A stretch of 64,000 nucleotides of DNA, taken from assembly GCA_032622095.1 (NCBI GenBank), contig CP136065.1:117035195-117099194 (forward strand), read 5' to 3'. The number at the start of each line of letters is the position of its first letter. The stretch's first letter is position 1. The notes under the pieces are model-generated. The model was not told the DNA's origin. It saw only the letters and a program-made list of their open reading frames with translations, and searched no databases. Made by a program: the position numbers and the translations under genes. The stretch is from Siphonodentalium dalli. Taxonomy: Eukaryota; Mollusca; Scaphopoda; Gadilida; Siphonodentaliidae. Below are positions 22,426 through 33,740 of this stretch, one piece after another.

Positions 22426-25400
22426 CTGCAAAAGTGAATGCTCATCAAACAGATGTCCAACAAACAGCCAAACTCTAAACCTAAAGAAGGTAGAAAATTA
22501 TTTGTTTAGGTTTCCAGGTCAGCCATAAATTTCCATGTGACCTTAATTGTTGTTTTTGAAAATTGTGTGTGCATAAAAAATTATAAATCTAAAGTTAGCC
22601 ACACTGGTACATAAGTACATTTTCCCATTCAATGGCAGGGAATGTTAAACGAACTCACACTAAAGTAGTCATATCATATAGCTAATTTGCATTAATTTTT
22701 TAGAAGTGAAAATATTGTTAGTGCTGAAACGAATAGTGGATTCAGGTATTCGAATATCGTTTGTATATTTTGATTATTATTTGAATATGCAACGGATGGT
22801 TTGGTAATGAGCAATGTCATGACAAAAATCAAAGATGAAAACCAGAATGGCAAATGGTATAAGATATATTATTAGAACCAATTTTATACATTGCATTATA
22901 CATTAAAGCTGTCCTACTTAGGATACTGGGACAATGCACCACGATTTCATTGGTTATGCGGTTGAAAATAACAGAAAACAATTTCTTATTCAATCGAATA
23001 TGAATACATGATACCCTGTCACTCTCACATCGGCTAACAGACAGTTGATTATAGCCAACCACTGCACAACTTTATCTCACATACAGCTTAGCAACGAAAG
23101 ACAGCCATATTGTCTCACAAACAAATGTTTTTCTTAGTATACTTATATCGGAATTTGCTGTCACAGAATCGTGTTTTTCTAGTTTTGCAAAAATGGTTTT
23201 GAGTTGTTCCTGGGGATGGTGTCCCATCGATGGACGGAATATTCTAAATCATCCCATTGGGCCGTTTCCGAAACCAAAAACAGAATTTGAAGCATGTTAT
23301 GCTGTATAAAATTGTGCAAAAGGTCGCATACGGGAACTAGGTACATTTATGTGTAAATAATAAGGTTATGAGTATAAAACGAGAGGCCGATCATGATCGG
23401 CAGATGTTTAACCCTTACCTTGACGCTAGCGATTAGCTATAACTGATAATTTGTCAAAGATATGATCACAGTAATACATATATCAGTACCTAACTTAAAA
23501 TCAAAAGCTCAAATAATTTGTCTTAAGAAGGGGTTAAGTATTTGGGGTGGGGGAGGAGTCGTTTTAAATCTCATAACTCTGTCCCTATTCACACAAGGAC
23601 CTCTCACTGTGAGATCCAATGGATTAGCCATTAATCAATTTGACAGATAGGATAAACAATTATCCAGCCAGCAGGTTGTTTATCTTTACCTTTATACAAC
23701 CACCCCCTACAGATCTGTAACATATGTCATCACTCAATTAATAACAGATTTCGCTTGGAATGACATCTATTAAAGGTACTCTCATATACTCTGGATATTG
23801 GATGTTCATATGGCAATTTATTGATATCATTATATTACAAGCAACTATTGCAATAAAATCTTCATATTTTCAAAACAGGACATCACACCTATTTAAAGGT
23901 ATACAACTAAAACAAATTAGTGTCAATGACAATTTTTTTTTTAATTAAATAATTTTTTTTATTATTTTATTATTTTTTAATATTTTTTTGCGTGTTAAAT
24001 TGAGCGAGGAAATTCAATCTAAAAAACAAATCACAATTTCAAATTAAAAAAAAAAAAAAGGGTCATAACTCCTTTAAAATTCGAACTCGAACTGTATTTT
24101 GGGCTGAGAAACCTATATACAAAATTTGGTTCCGATCAAATAGAAAATGTTAGAGTTATCGCATTATGCCTAAAGTGTCTACGGACAGACAGACAGACAT
24201 AGACGGACGGACAGACGAGTGGTCAATCCGGACATTGACACTATGTGTACCATACTATGGTATAGGTACACATAAAAAGTTTTATCTCAAGCAGAGTACA
24301 AGAAAAATATATCAAACCTGGTGTGCCCCTTTAATATTTCAATTCACATTTGTAATCAATTGAAATCAATGTCGAAAAAAAGCTTTCCATTAATATATAG
24401 ATAAAACAAACAAGACCTACAGTTCTAAAAGTGTTATGAACAATTTTGTTCTCATAGACTGATACAGAGCTCTCAAGTTTTTAAAAGTTTGAAAACCAAA
24501 GTTGTCTTCTCATGCAACCAACAAAATTCCAACAAATCTACTAAACACAATCACATTATTAATCTCCAATAGTAATGCTATTAAACAACGAAACCAGATT
24601 ATGCCTTTAAATTGAAATTTAAATAACCATGCATATAAAATATAATAGTATAAACATTCCATCTATGATATCTCATCATATGGCCAGAGATACTTTATAG
24701 AGTATAAAGTATATCTGATATGGCCAACACATCTCCTAGCAGTTAATTAACTCAATGCAAGAGAGAGACAACTTCATGGCATTGTAACTGGATACTATCT
24801 CTGTGTGAGAAGACAACTTCATGACATTGTAAACCTGATTTATTAGATTCTATCTGCACAGTGCAAACTGGGTATCTTTGATATATTTTAGCGATGAATA
24901 AAATAATCAAAGGACCATAACTCCATTAAAAAATATCGGATCAAACCCATATTCGAACTCGATCTGTATTTTGAGTTGAGAATCTCACATACAAAATTTG
25001 GTTCCTATCAGTTGAAAAATTGTTGATTTATAGAAGCATGCATGAATTATATGTCCAAGTGCCATAACTCCATTAAAAAATATTGGATCAAATCCATATT
25101 CGAACTCGATATGTATTTTGGGCTGAGCAACTCGCATACCAAATTTGGTTATGATTTTTTTTTTAGTTATGGCAGCATGCATGAATTCTAAGTTGAAAAA
25201 GGGCCATAACTCCCTAAAACAAACTCGGATCAAACCCATATTTGAACTCGATCTGTATTTGGTGCTGAGAAATTCATATACAAAATTTGGTTCCGATCAG
25301 ATAGAAAATATTCCAGTTATCGCACCATGCGTAACACGCACCATGCGTAAAGTGTCTACAGACATATAGACAGACAGACGGACGGATTAACGACGAGTGG

Positions 25401-28400
25401 TCAATCCGGACAACGACACTATGTTTACCATACTATGGTATGGGTAAACATAAAAAGATAGTCATTAAATTTGGTGTTAGTTTCAACTGGGAGAGGTCCA
25501 GAACAGGTAATGGTGGGTGTGGTGAATTATCAGGAGTTAGACTGAGTTAGATGTTATATTTTGGGCATTTTTAATATACAATGAGGGCCCAAAACTTTAT
25601 TACATGAAGCTGTTATAACACCATAGTAATAATATTGATTTCAAATGAAAGCTGAAACAAGGGGTACGCATCTAAGATGCTTTTGTCGAGTTTTTTGGCA
25701 GACGAACCAAATTCTGCCAATAAGGTGCACAACTCCGGGAAAAAAAGTTGGACGGTGGTATATTATTGCAATAGACCCATATACCAAATATCAATTGAAT
25801 CCGTTAATATTTCATTGAGTTATCGCACTAACGGTGATAAAATTGTGATTAAAATAGACAAACTAAGACACATAACTCCGCGAAACAAATTAAGATAATA
25901 CTGATTTTCGAACTCGTCCGAGATATTGTTGCAGGAGACTCATATGCCAAATATTGTTGAAATCGGTTAATATTTCATCGAGTTATCGCGCTATTAAACG
26001 ATGATAAAATTGCTAAAAATCGACAAACTAAGACCCATAACTCCGCGAAAAAAAATCGGACAAACTTGGTTTTCGAACTCGTCCGAGATATTGTTGCAGG
26101 AGACTTATATACCAAATATTGTTGAAATCGGTTAATATCTCATCGAGTTATCGCGCTAACGATGATAAAATTGCTAAAAATAGACAAATTAAGACCCATA
26201 ATTCCGCGGAAAAAATTCGGACAAACCTGGTTTTCGAACTCGTCCGAGATTTTGTTGCAGAAGACTCATATACCAAATATTGTTGAAATCGGTTAATATT
26301 TCATTGAGTTATCGCGCTAACGGTGATAAATTTGCTAAAAATAGACAAACTAAGACCCATAACTCCGTAATTTTTTTCCGGACAAACCTGGTTTTCGAAC
26401 TCGTCCGAGATATTGTTGCAAGAGTCTCATACACCGAATATTGTTGAAATTGGTTAATATTTGCGTGAGTTATCGCGCTATCGTTGAACAAGAGGTGGCA
26501 TCAGAGATGCTGTGTCTCGTTTTCGGTGGCTTACCGTCGGTGGCTACCGCCAAATGGTGTGCATCAGTATCGGTAGACTAATTAATAGGTAAAATCGAAA
26601 AATGACTAATTAAGGGCCATAACTCCATCAAATTTTATCGGGTCAGGCTGGTTTTCGAACTCGTCCGAAATATTCTTGGCAAGTATGTCTATTCCAAATT
26701 TTAAACAAATCGGAGGACATTTGTTGAAGTTATCGCGCTAACGAGCTAAAAATTCGTACAAAATGACTACTTAAGGACCATAACTCTATCAAATTTTATC
26801 GGACCGGGCCGGTTTTCTAACTCGTCCGAGGTATTCTTGGGAGACACCTATATATCAAAATTTCAATCAAATAGGATGATGTTTGTTAAATTATCGTGCT
26901 AACGAGCTGAAAATGTGCGAAAAAATGACTAATTAAGGGCCATAACTCTATCAAATTTTATGGACCTGGCTGGTTTTCGAACTCGACCGAGATATTCTTG
27001 GGAGACACCTATATACCAAATTTCAATCAAATCGGATAACGTTTGTTGAAGTTATCGCGCTAACGAGCGGAAAATTCGTGAAAAATGACTAATTAAGGGC
27101 CATAACTATTTTATCGGACCAGGCCGGTTTTCGAACTCGTCCGAGATATTCTTGGGAGACACCTATATACCAAATTTCAATCAAATCGGATAACGTTTGT
27201 TGAAGTTATCGCGCTAACGAGCTGAAAATTCGTGAAAAATGACTAATTAAGGGCCATAACTCTATCAAATTTTATCGGACCTGGCCGGTTTTCGAACTCG
27301 ACCGAGATATTCTTGGGAGACACCTATATACCAAATTTCAATCAAATCGGATAACGTTTGTTGAAGTTATCGCGCTAACGAGCTGAAAATTTGTGAAAAA
27401 TGACTAATTAAGGGCCATAACTCTATCAAATTTTATCGGACATCGAATTCGACCGAGATATTCTTGGGAGACACCTAAATATGAAATTTAAATCAAATCG
27501 GATAACGTTTGTTGAAGTTATCGCGCTAACGAGCTGAAAATTTGTGAAAAATGACTAATTAAGGGCCATAACTCTATCAAATTTTATCGGACATCGAATT
27601 CGACCGAGATATTCTTGGGAGACACCTAAATATGAAATTTCAATCAAATCGGATAACGTTTGTTGAAGTTATCGCGCTAACGAGCGGAAAATTCGTGAAA
27701 AATGACTAATTAAGGGCCATAACTATTTTATCGGACCAGGCCGGTTTTCGAACTCGTCCGAGATATTCTTGGGAGACACCTATATACCAAATTTCAATCA
27801 AATCGGATAACGTTTGTTGAAGTTATCGCGCTAACGAGCTGAAAATTCGTGAAAAATGACTAATTAAGGGCCATAACTCTATCAAATTTTATCGGACCTG
27901 GCCGGTTTTCGAACTCGACCGAGATATTCTTGGGAGACACCTATATACCAAATTTCAATCAAATCGGATAACGTTTGTTGAAGTTATCGCGCTAACGAGC
28001 TGAAAATTCGTGAAAAATGACTAATTAAGGGCCATAACTCTATCAAATTTTATCGGACATCGAATTCGACCGAGATATTCTTGGGAGACACCTAAATATG
28101 AAATTTAAATCAAATCGGATAACGTTTGTTGAAGTTATCGCGCTAACGAGCTGAAAATTTGTGAAAAATGACTAATTAAGGGCCATAACTCTATCAAATT
28201 TTATCGGACATCGAATTCGACCGAGATATTCTTGGGAGACACCTAAATATGAAATTTAAATCAAATCGGATAACGTTTGTTGAAGTTATCGCGCTAACGA
28301 GCTGAAAATTCGTGAAAAATGACTAATTAAGGGCCATAACTCTATCAAATTTTATCGGACCAGGCCGGTTTTCGAACTCATCCGAGATATTCTTGGGAGA

Positions 28401-31400
28401 CACCTATATACCAAATTTCAATTAAATCGGATAACGTTTGTTGAAGTTATCGCGCTAACGAGCTGAAAATTCGTGAAAAATGACTAATTAAGGGCCATAA
28501 CTCTATCAAATTTAATCGGACCAGGCCGGTTTTCGAACTCGTCCGAGATAATCTTGGGAGACACCTATATCCCAAATTTCAATCGAATCAGATAACGTTT
28601 GTTGAAGTTGTTGCGCTAACGAGCCTAAAATAAATGTGCGGGCGAACCCGATTTTTTGTCTGCAGCTTACGTGCATGGATATGTACTCACAGACCAAAAT
28701 TTTAATCCGTCAATAAACGGTTGAGTTATAAGCAAAACACGCCGCCCGCCCGCCGCCTGCCCGCCCACCGTCCCCCATCAAACTATAAGTCGAGTTTTGG
28801 AAAAAAACTCGACTAAAAACTTAACTAAAAACCATCTAAGATGGATAACTCTTGTAAAAAAGTTCGGACGCGACCCATTTTCTACAGGCAGTAAATAGTC
28901 ATTGGGAGCAACTGCCATACCAAAAAAATTTTGAATCCGTTCACAAATGTCAAAGTTATAAGGCATTCTTTAGGTCCGCCCGCCCGCAGCCGCCCGCCCC
29001 TCACCAAACCATAAAAACTGAAACTTCAATTATGTCTGATATTCACTTTTATCAGATTGAGAGAATAATACAAGTAGTTCCGAAAGTATTTGCTGCAGAG
29101 AAATGATAGACCCCATCTAGTTTGATAATCTAAAGCTTCCTCCAAACCGAACGAAAGTTCTCTTACCACTTATTATTATTATGTGGCACACTGTTGCGAC
29201 AATGTAAATGGGAAGCTGCAAATGTTTTCCAGAGAATGACATGAAATTGGGCACATTGCACATGCTTCACCTGTGTATACATACAAACTTCACCAAACAA
29301 GTTCACTACTAGTACTATAAAATTATGACAACAAGTTACTGACTTCATAATCGCCTTTTTTCTTTCATGTACGTTTTTGGCGGCTAAATAAAGACATGGA
29401 ATTAAAAATACCACTATCTGATATTAATCTTTTGCATCCAGTTGTAAAGTTTTCAACATCTTTAATGTGGCTAAGTCGAGTAATGGGAAACTGATAGGTA
29501 TATCGTTATATTTATTTTGCCATCTTTTTTAACCTAATGCCTGAGGGTGATGCCGGTCGACAAAAGAGGGATTTAATGTCGATTAATTAATTACCACATG
29601 TACAACTCCAATATGCTCATTTCAAGGAAATAAATATTTGACAGTGGGAGCATCTGTTATCTTCTTTTCTGAATAATTTATTTCCACGTGTAGCTAGTTC
29701 AGTTTCACGCACCCGAACAAGTCCATAAAATGTCTTTAACTTTAGACACAAAATGTCTTTAACTTTAGACACTACTTTCTCTTCATGTTACTCATCAAAA
29801 TTATGTAGTACAATAAACGTTTCAGAGTGATGACAGCTCTATAATTATCTTCCTATGATACAGTTTATATAACCAAAAAGTTATAGACATATTCTATAAT
29901 GTGGATAGCATCTGGTCATGTGGCGATATCAATTCGCTTTTGATTGGCATGTGCCAAGTGACACGTAATGGCCAGTGAGCTGCACATCTTCTTGATATAT
30001 TTGGATGTGGTGAGAGTTGTTAGTTTCAATTTCATTTCTATGAAAATGTTAGCATGCGTCTTGTGGATTCCTCTAGGCACTTGTGCACTGAAAGTTAGCA
30101 TTAGCAGTATGGTTATTGGCAGACAGTCCTGCCCGAATGAATTCTAATGCAACATCAAAACTCCCTTTTAAATCGTAGGAAGTATCAAATAGTATTCATG
30201 TACATTTTTAGGTACGTGGTGTCATATAACTCAATGCTGATGTCATTTCTGTAGCAGAATGTAATCAAGAAATTGTATTTTATCGAGAATAAACTGAACG
30301 ACTAAATGTGTGAGAGCCAATTGTTTTACAGTATTCCATGGATTGACAGCTCATGATCAATTTATGAAGTAATGACTGTAAACACTGAAGTTCAATAACA
30401 CAACAAAAATACAAAACAAAAAATCACATGCTACCAATGTTACAGAATTTGCCTTCAAACTTTACTATTATAACTTCATTAATTTAATCAAAACACAAGT
30501 TATTCTTTAATAAAGTAACCGAGTTCAGGGTATGGTATGAAAAATACCTGAAAACGCCTTCAACTTCCATTCCATTTTTACGAACAAATTCAACACATTG
30601 TTCAATAATCAGTGGGATTGTCCGACCTTGTTTGCGCTCAAAAGCCATAGTTTCATCCAAGGTTTGGCCAAATATTGCTGAAAAATATAGAATGTAAACA
30701 AAACTATGATAACCTGCTTCCAAGATGAGATTATGGTTACCAATAAATTCAAGTACACATGCTATAATGAAAAGTAAATTTGATATAAATCAAATCCACC
30801 AAAACTGTCACATAATTTTTTATTAATTTTTCCACAAAATTTCTTTAAAATCCAATCATTTCCACAGAAACATCGCAATCACATTTCATGTGCATCACAG
30901 ACTACCTTGTCATGTGTGATCACAACTAAACATGAACGCATTACAAACTTGTCAAATGATTACAAAACATTACATAACATCAGTTTTTCTTAAATTTAAG
31001 CATTATGATTTTTTGGAAATTGTGAGATACAACATGGCTCAACATAGTTACCTACCCAAAGTTTGGATTTTTTCTGGTGATAAATTAATAATTTGTTGTC
31101 AAAATCTCAAAGCAACTTTCCTGTACCATTTACGAGTCAAATATACAAAAGATTGTTTTCACATACCACCAAAAAATGTGGTTTTAGGATGCATTTGCTA
31201 TTTAGGTAAAGGACCATAACTCTGGCAGAAATCACTGGAACAAATAATAATAATTATTATTTCAGTTATCATCCGGACAACTGAGTGTTTCATTTAAGAT
31301 GTGATTAACTTAATGCGATGTGACATAATTTGGGGAAACCTGGCTTCGAGGAAATGACATTTCGATGAGACTACGATAGAACTCAATATTATCAGTATGA

Positions 31401-33740
31401 CTCTTGAGTGTATACTTACACAGACTGCTCAAAACATATTTGTTCTATACATATTGTGTACAAAAGAGATAACGAACCTCCACCTATTCCTGAGAACATA
31501 ACTTTGCGAATGGCTTGGATCCAGGCTTGACGCTCGTCATCAGATTCAGCTACGAGGATATAAGATTCATGGTTAGAAGTCATCCTTGCTTGGCCTTTAC
31601 CTGAAAACAGAAGGATGATCACCCATGAACAATTTGTATAAAAGAGGAATATGGCTTACAGTATTGCCCTAAATAATTGACTCCTTAACCACAGCAGAAT
31701 TATGGGTAACTTTTCATCGGAAAGCTCTCACTGAGAGCTTTCTGATGAATGGCAACAAGCCATATTTCCGACTAAATCATGAAAAGTTACCCATAATTCT
31801 GCTGTGGTTAAGGAGTCGATTATTTAGGGCATTACATTAGTTAGTTTTTAAAATTCATTTCAGATCCAAAGATGGAGCGTGGACACTGATTCTAGCTCTC
31901 AGGTATATTCAGTCCTTAGATTTTGAGGCGCACAATTGCAACTGCATTTTTTCAAAATCGAAGGACTGTATATTACCAATTTGGTACATGTACAAAAACA
32001 ATGGATGTTCAAAATATAATTGATAATTTTTCTTTTCTTTTTATATATTGTAGGTTTTTAAGTTGTAACTTGTGGAAAGTAGTTGCTTAATCATGGTACT
32101 ATCTAATTTAAATAGTTAGAATCCTCTAACATTCCAATGTGTAACCTGAAAGTTGTTTTGAAATCAAATCAATCAATGGTGGTATGTACAGGTAAATAAA
32201 AATGTTATTCCAGTAAAACTTGCCACTTAATTAATACCAACTGTAAACAAGATGTATGCATGGGAGATGCTGTGGTCAAAATTGAAGACACTCAGGAAAC
32301 ATACATGTAGCTGTCAAACATAGTTTCGGGCAGATGGGTGACAGCAATATTATGAGAAGTGATCTGTAGAGGAGATGAATGACTGGACTGTTTCAAAATG
32401 AAAGTGTCAATGACACTGTAGCTCAACATGGAGAGGGGATAATTAAAGCATTTACATGTCAGAAAAGTATTGGATAGATCATCTCAACGAGTGTCTTCAT
32501 AATTAAGACAATGTGCGTGCGTCTTGTTTGGGAGTTTGCGAGTGAGTAGTTTATCACTCCCAAACAATACGCACGCCGGCCGTCTTAATTATGAAGACAC
32601 GGGTGAGATGATCTATCCAATTTAGACGATGTATATATAAACTCAGTGATAACGGGACGATTAATTAAATTTGTTGCACGGGATTAATATGAACTCGCCA
32701 GTGTACAAGTCATTCTGTCGAAAGTAAACTCCTGGAGGGTCAACAGTAAAATGCCCAATTCTGCGGTAGTGGCTGGAACAAATATATGAAGATAAGAGAG
32801 CTGACCAATCTATATCAGAACTGCGGTGAGCAAAGTTATATTTAAAAAACATCTAGAATGTCTCTGTTGATGTGTGATACTTGGAATTTATAACCGCATC
32901 CATGCATATATAGAACTCATTTCATCAATGTTACAATGTTTCTCCCGCCGCAGCATACATGTACGTTGCATGGAGGGGTGTGCCCACTTACTATATTGTT
33001 CAGCCCAATAGCAAAACATTTTGCAAAAATATAATTTGTATTCATTTATGCGTGAGAAAACGAAGTGACATTTACGAAATTATATAGTTCTATATACAGC
33101 ATTTTTATTGAAATTAGTTTTATTTTGCTTTACCCCACCCCCCCCCAATTTTCCCATACAAAAGAATGTCAATTGCAACAATTTCGTGTTGTGGTTAAGA
33201 GAGTCGCGCTTGCGTTATGTAATTAAGCAATCAACAGACAACCTGATAATTCGAGCGTTGGTATGAATTGCACCTACTTTGTAATTGTCTGTTGTTCAAT
33301 GCGCGAATGCAGGTCCGTTGGTGTCTTGGTAAGACAACACAAGCGCAGTGTCTTAGCCATTAAAAGCCACCAAAAGAACAAAAGAAAGTAGGGTCTGTAT
33401 CTTCTAATGAAGAAATAGAATTGATGCAAGTACAATGATCCCAATCATTTCTTGCCTCACTCAAGTTCATGTGACAACTGTATAATGTACCTACCTGCCA
33501 TTATCTGGAATACAAATTTATCAGGCTCATCTGCATTAAATGGTATTTGCACAACCCTGTTGCCAGGAAGATAAATCATGCCTAGAGATTTGGTGTCATC
33601 TTCTTTTGCAAAGTAGAATAAGAAGTCACCATTCAGCACAAACCACCTCTTATGCCAGGATTTGATCATGCCGCCTTGTTTCTGTAACCAACCACTTTTG
33701 AGAAACTTCCGGCGATGTGAAGCACTGTTCATTGTTGGTT
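21075..33740 (-). CDS. Rho GTPase-activating protein, ARHGAP22/24/25 (FilGAP) type; four coding exons
   Basis: Joined coding sequence 33732-33495, 31600-31478, 30677-30548, 22425-21075 (1842 nt, 613 residues). All junctions are GT/AG and in phase. Domain order: PH domain (about residues 10-113), RhoGAP domain (about 122-315), Ser-rich polar linker, C-terminal coiled coil (about 519-600). GAP hallmarks: arginine finger Arg164 in EGVFR, Lys202 and Arg206 in LLKMYLRELPE, and Asn282 in NLATIFGPNI. The family stimulates GTP hydrolysis on Rac/Cdc42-type GTPases at membranes and actin; PH binds phosphoinositides, and in vertebrate FilGAP the coiled-coil tail mediates dimerisation and filamin binding. 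The three vertebrate paralogues have this same architecture and are about 640-750 residues, so this is a somewhat short, apparently complete invertebrate counterpart. The start Met is inferred: the acceptor lies 8 nt upstream, so an upstream exon supplies at least 5' UTR. Confidence 0.9.
22426..24050. other. 3' part of RhoGAP intron 3, no gene
   Basis: AT-rich intronic sequence (the end next to the terminal exon). It contains a dispersed repeat fragment at 23376-23445 and a very AT-rich run at 23930-24000. Confidence 0.6.
23376..23445 (+). repeat. Dispersed repeat with 16 bp palindrome, copy 1
   Basis: AAACGAGAGGCCGATCATGATC through TAGCGATTAGCTAT is closely matched at 62652-62720. It contains the perfect palindrome GCCGATCATGATCGGC (23386-23401). 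Confidence 0.7.
24055..24275 (+). repeat. Tandem-repeat-type element, single unit, with GACGGACGGAC tail and 3' hairpin
   Basis: CATAACTCC word, then ACAAAATTTGGTTCCGATCA, then GACGGACGGACAGACG and a terminal stem GTGTACCATACTATGGTATAGGTACAC (24242-24268). Intronic in the RhoGAP gene. Confidence 0.65.
24890..25455 (+). repeat. Tandem-repeat-type element, three ~150 bp units, with tail and 3' hairpin
   Basis: Units begin at CCATAACTCC words near 24915, 25060 and 25205, each followed by GATCAAA(C/T)CCATATT and ACAAAATTTGGTT words. The end has GACAGACGGACGG and the stem GTTTACCATACTATGGTATGGGTAAAC (25421-25447). Same family as 24055-24275. Confidence 0.7.
25656..26485 (+). repeat. Satellite-like element B1, ~150 bp units, 3' end replaced
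   Basis: Begins AACAAGGGGTACGCATCTAAGATGC with a small hairpin, then about five units with AACTCCGCGAAAAAA, TTCGAACTCGTCCGAGAT and GTTATCGCGCTAAC words. It stops abruptly at a second element head at about 26486 and lacks its own GACGGACG stretch and hairpin. Confidence 0.65.
26486..28816 (+). repeat. Satellite-like element B2: ~13 units of 150-161 bp in RhoGAP intron 3
   Basis: The head AACAAGAGGTGGCATCAGAGATGC is followed by highly similar units; the anchor GGGCCATAAC recurs at about 26937, 27097, 27251, 27412, 27563, 27713, 27868, 28029, 28180, 28331 and 28492. Each unit has TCGAACTCG/TCGAATTCG, GAGATATTCTTGGGAGACACC, CAAATTTCAATCAAATCGG and GTTATCGCGCTAACGAGC. A CCGCCCGCCCGCC stretch (about 28742) and a terminal hairpin AGTCGAGTTTT/AAAAACTCGACT (28788-28815) close it. 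Confidence 0.85.
27097..28330 (+). repeat. Four-unit higher-order repeat, two copies (~616 bp period)
   Basis: Unit lengths read 154, 161, 151, 150 and then 155, 161, 151, 151. The shortened unit that lacks TCTATCAAAT and the units with TCGAATTCG recur in the same order, showing duplication of a four-unit block. Confidence 0.75.
28817..29025 (+). repeat. Short related single-unit element with GCCCGCCCGC tail
   Basis: GATGGATAACTCTTGTAAAAAAG, CGGACGCGACCC, CCATACCAAAAAAATTTTGAATCCG, then CCGCCCGCCCGCAGCCGCCCGCCC. Same unit grammar as the preceding element, one unit only. Confidence 0.55.
29026..30547. other. 5' part of RhoGAP intron 3, no gene
   Basis: Unique-looking intronic sequence next to the GAP-domain exon. 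ACAAAATGTCTTTAACTTTAG is present as a short tandem duplication at about 29726-29770. Confidence 0.6.
30548..30677 (-). CDS. RhoGAP gene, exon encoding the start of the GAP domain
   Basis: Acceptor TTTTTCAG and donor TTCAG/GTATTT; 130 nt. It encodes residues 121-163 and two bases of the arginine-finger codon. IFGQTLDE is the usual family start of the RhoGAP domain and EGVFR ends the exon. The catalytic Arg164 codon (AG + G) is split by the 8.1 kb third intron. Confidence 0.9.
30678..31477. other. RhoGAP intron 2
   Basis: 800 bp intron with consensus ends (GTTCGT...TTTTTCAG on the minus strand). A plus-strand frame at 30932-31219 has no recognised domain. Confidence 0.8.
31478..31600 (-). CDS. 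RhoGAP gene, exon encoding the end of the PH domain
   Basis: Acceptor TTTTCAG before 31600 and donor GGAG/GTTCGT after 31478; 123 nt, phase 1 in and out. It encodes residues 80-120, including the conserved RMTSNHESYIL strand and the C-terminal PH helix with Trp106 (ERQAWIQAIRKV), ending in Gly-rich GIGG before the GAP domain. A fold-back MITE lies only about 60 bp upstream of its acceptor. Confidence 0.9.
31661..31835. mobile_element. Fold-back MITE, family A, copy 2
   Basis: Same family as 1958-2172 (shared arm ACAGCAGAATTATGGGTAAC...). The right arm is full length; the left arm lacks 34 bp that are present in copy 1, so the hairpin is asymmetric. It lies in the intron just upstream of the second recognised RhoGAP exon. 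Confidence 0.8.
31836..33494. other. Remainder of the first recognised RhoGAP intron
   Basis: Contains a solo 5' end of the satellite-type element (palindrome AGTGTCAATGACACT at 32403-32417, then GTAGCTCAACATGG) and a fold-back at 32470-32620. No coding sequence seen. Confidence 0.6.
32470..32620. mobile_element. Fold-back MITE, ~68 bp arms
   Basis: TTGGATAGATCATCTC...GTGTCTTCATAATTAAGAC...TTTGGGAGT pairs with ACTCCCAAAC...GTCTTAATTATGAAGACAC...GAGATGATCTATCCAA around the loop TTGCGAGTGAGTAGTTTATC. Non-coding, intronic. Confidence 0.8.
33495..33740 (-). CDS. RhoGAP gene, first recognised coding exon (PH domain, first half)
   Basis: Acceptor TCACTTGCAG precedes AACCAACAATG; the start codon is 33732-33730. 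It encodes residues 1-79 plus one base, including GWLQKQGG, SWHKRWFVL and LPGNRV, typical first strands of a PH domain. The donor is GCAG/GTAGGT at 33495/33494, phase 1. Because the acceptor is strong, the coding start could instead lie in an upstream exon if that exon is in frame. Confidence 0.88.
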
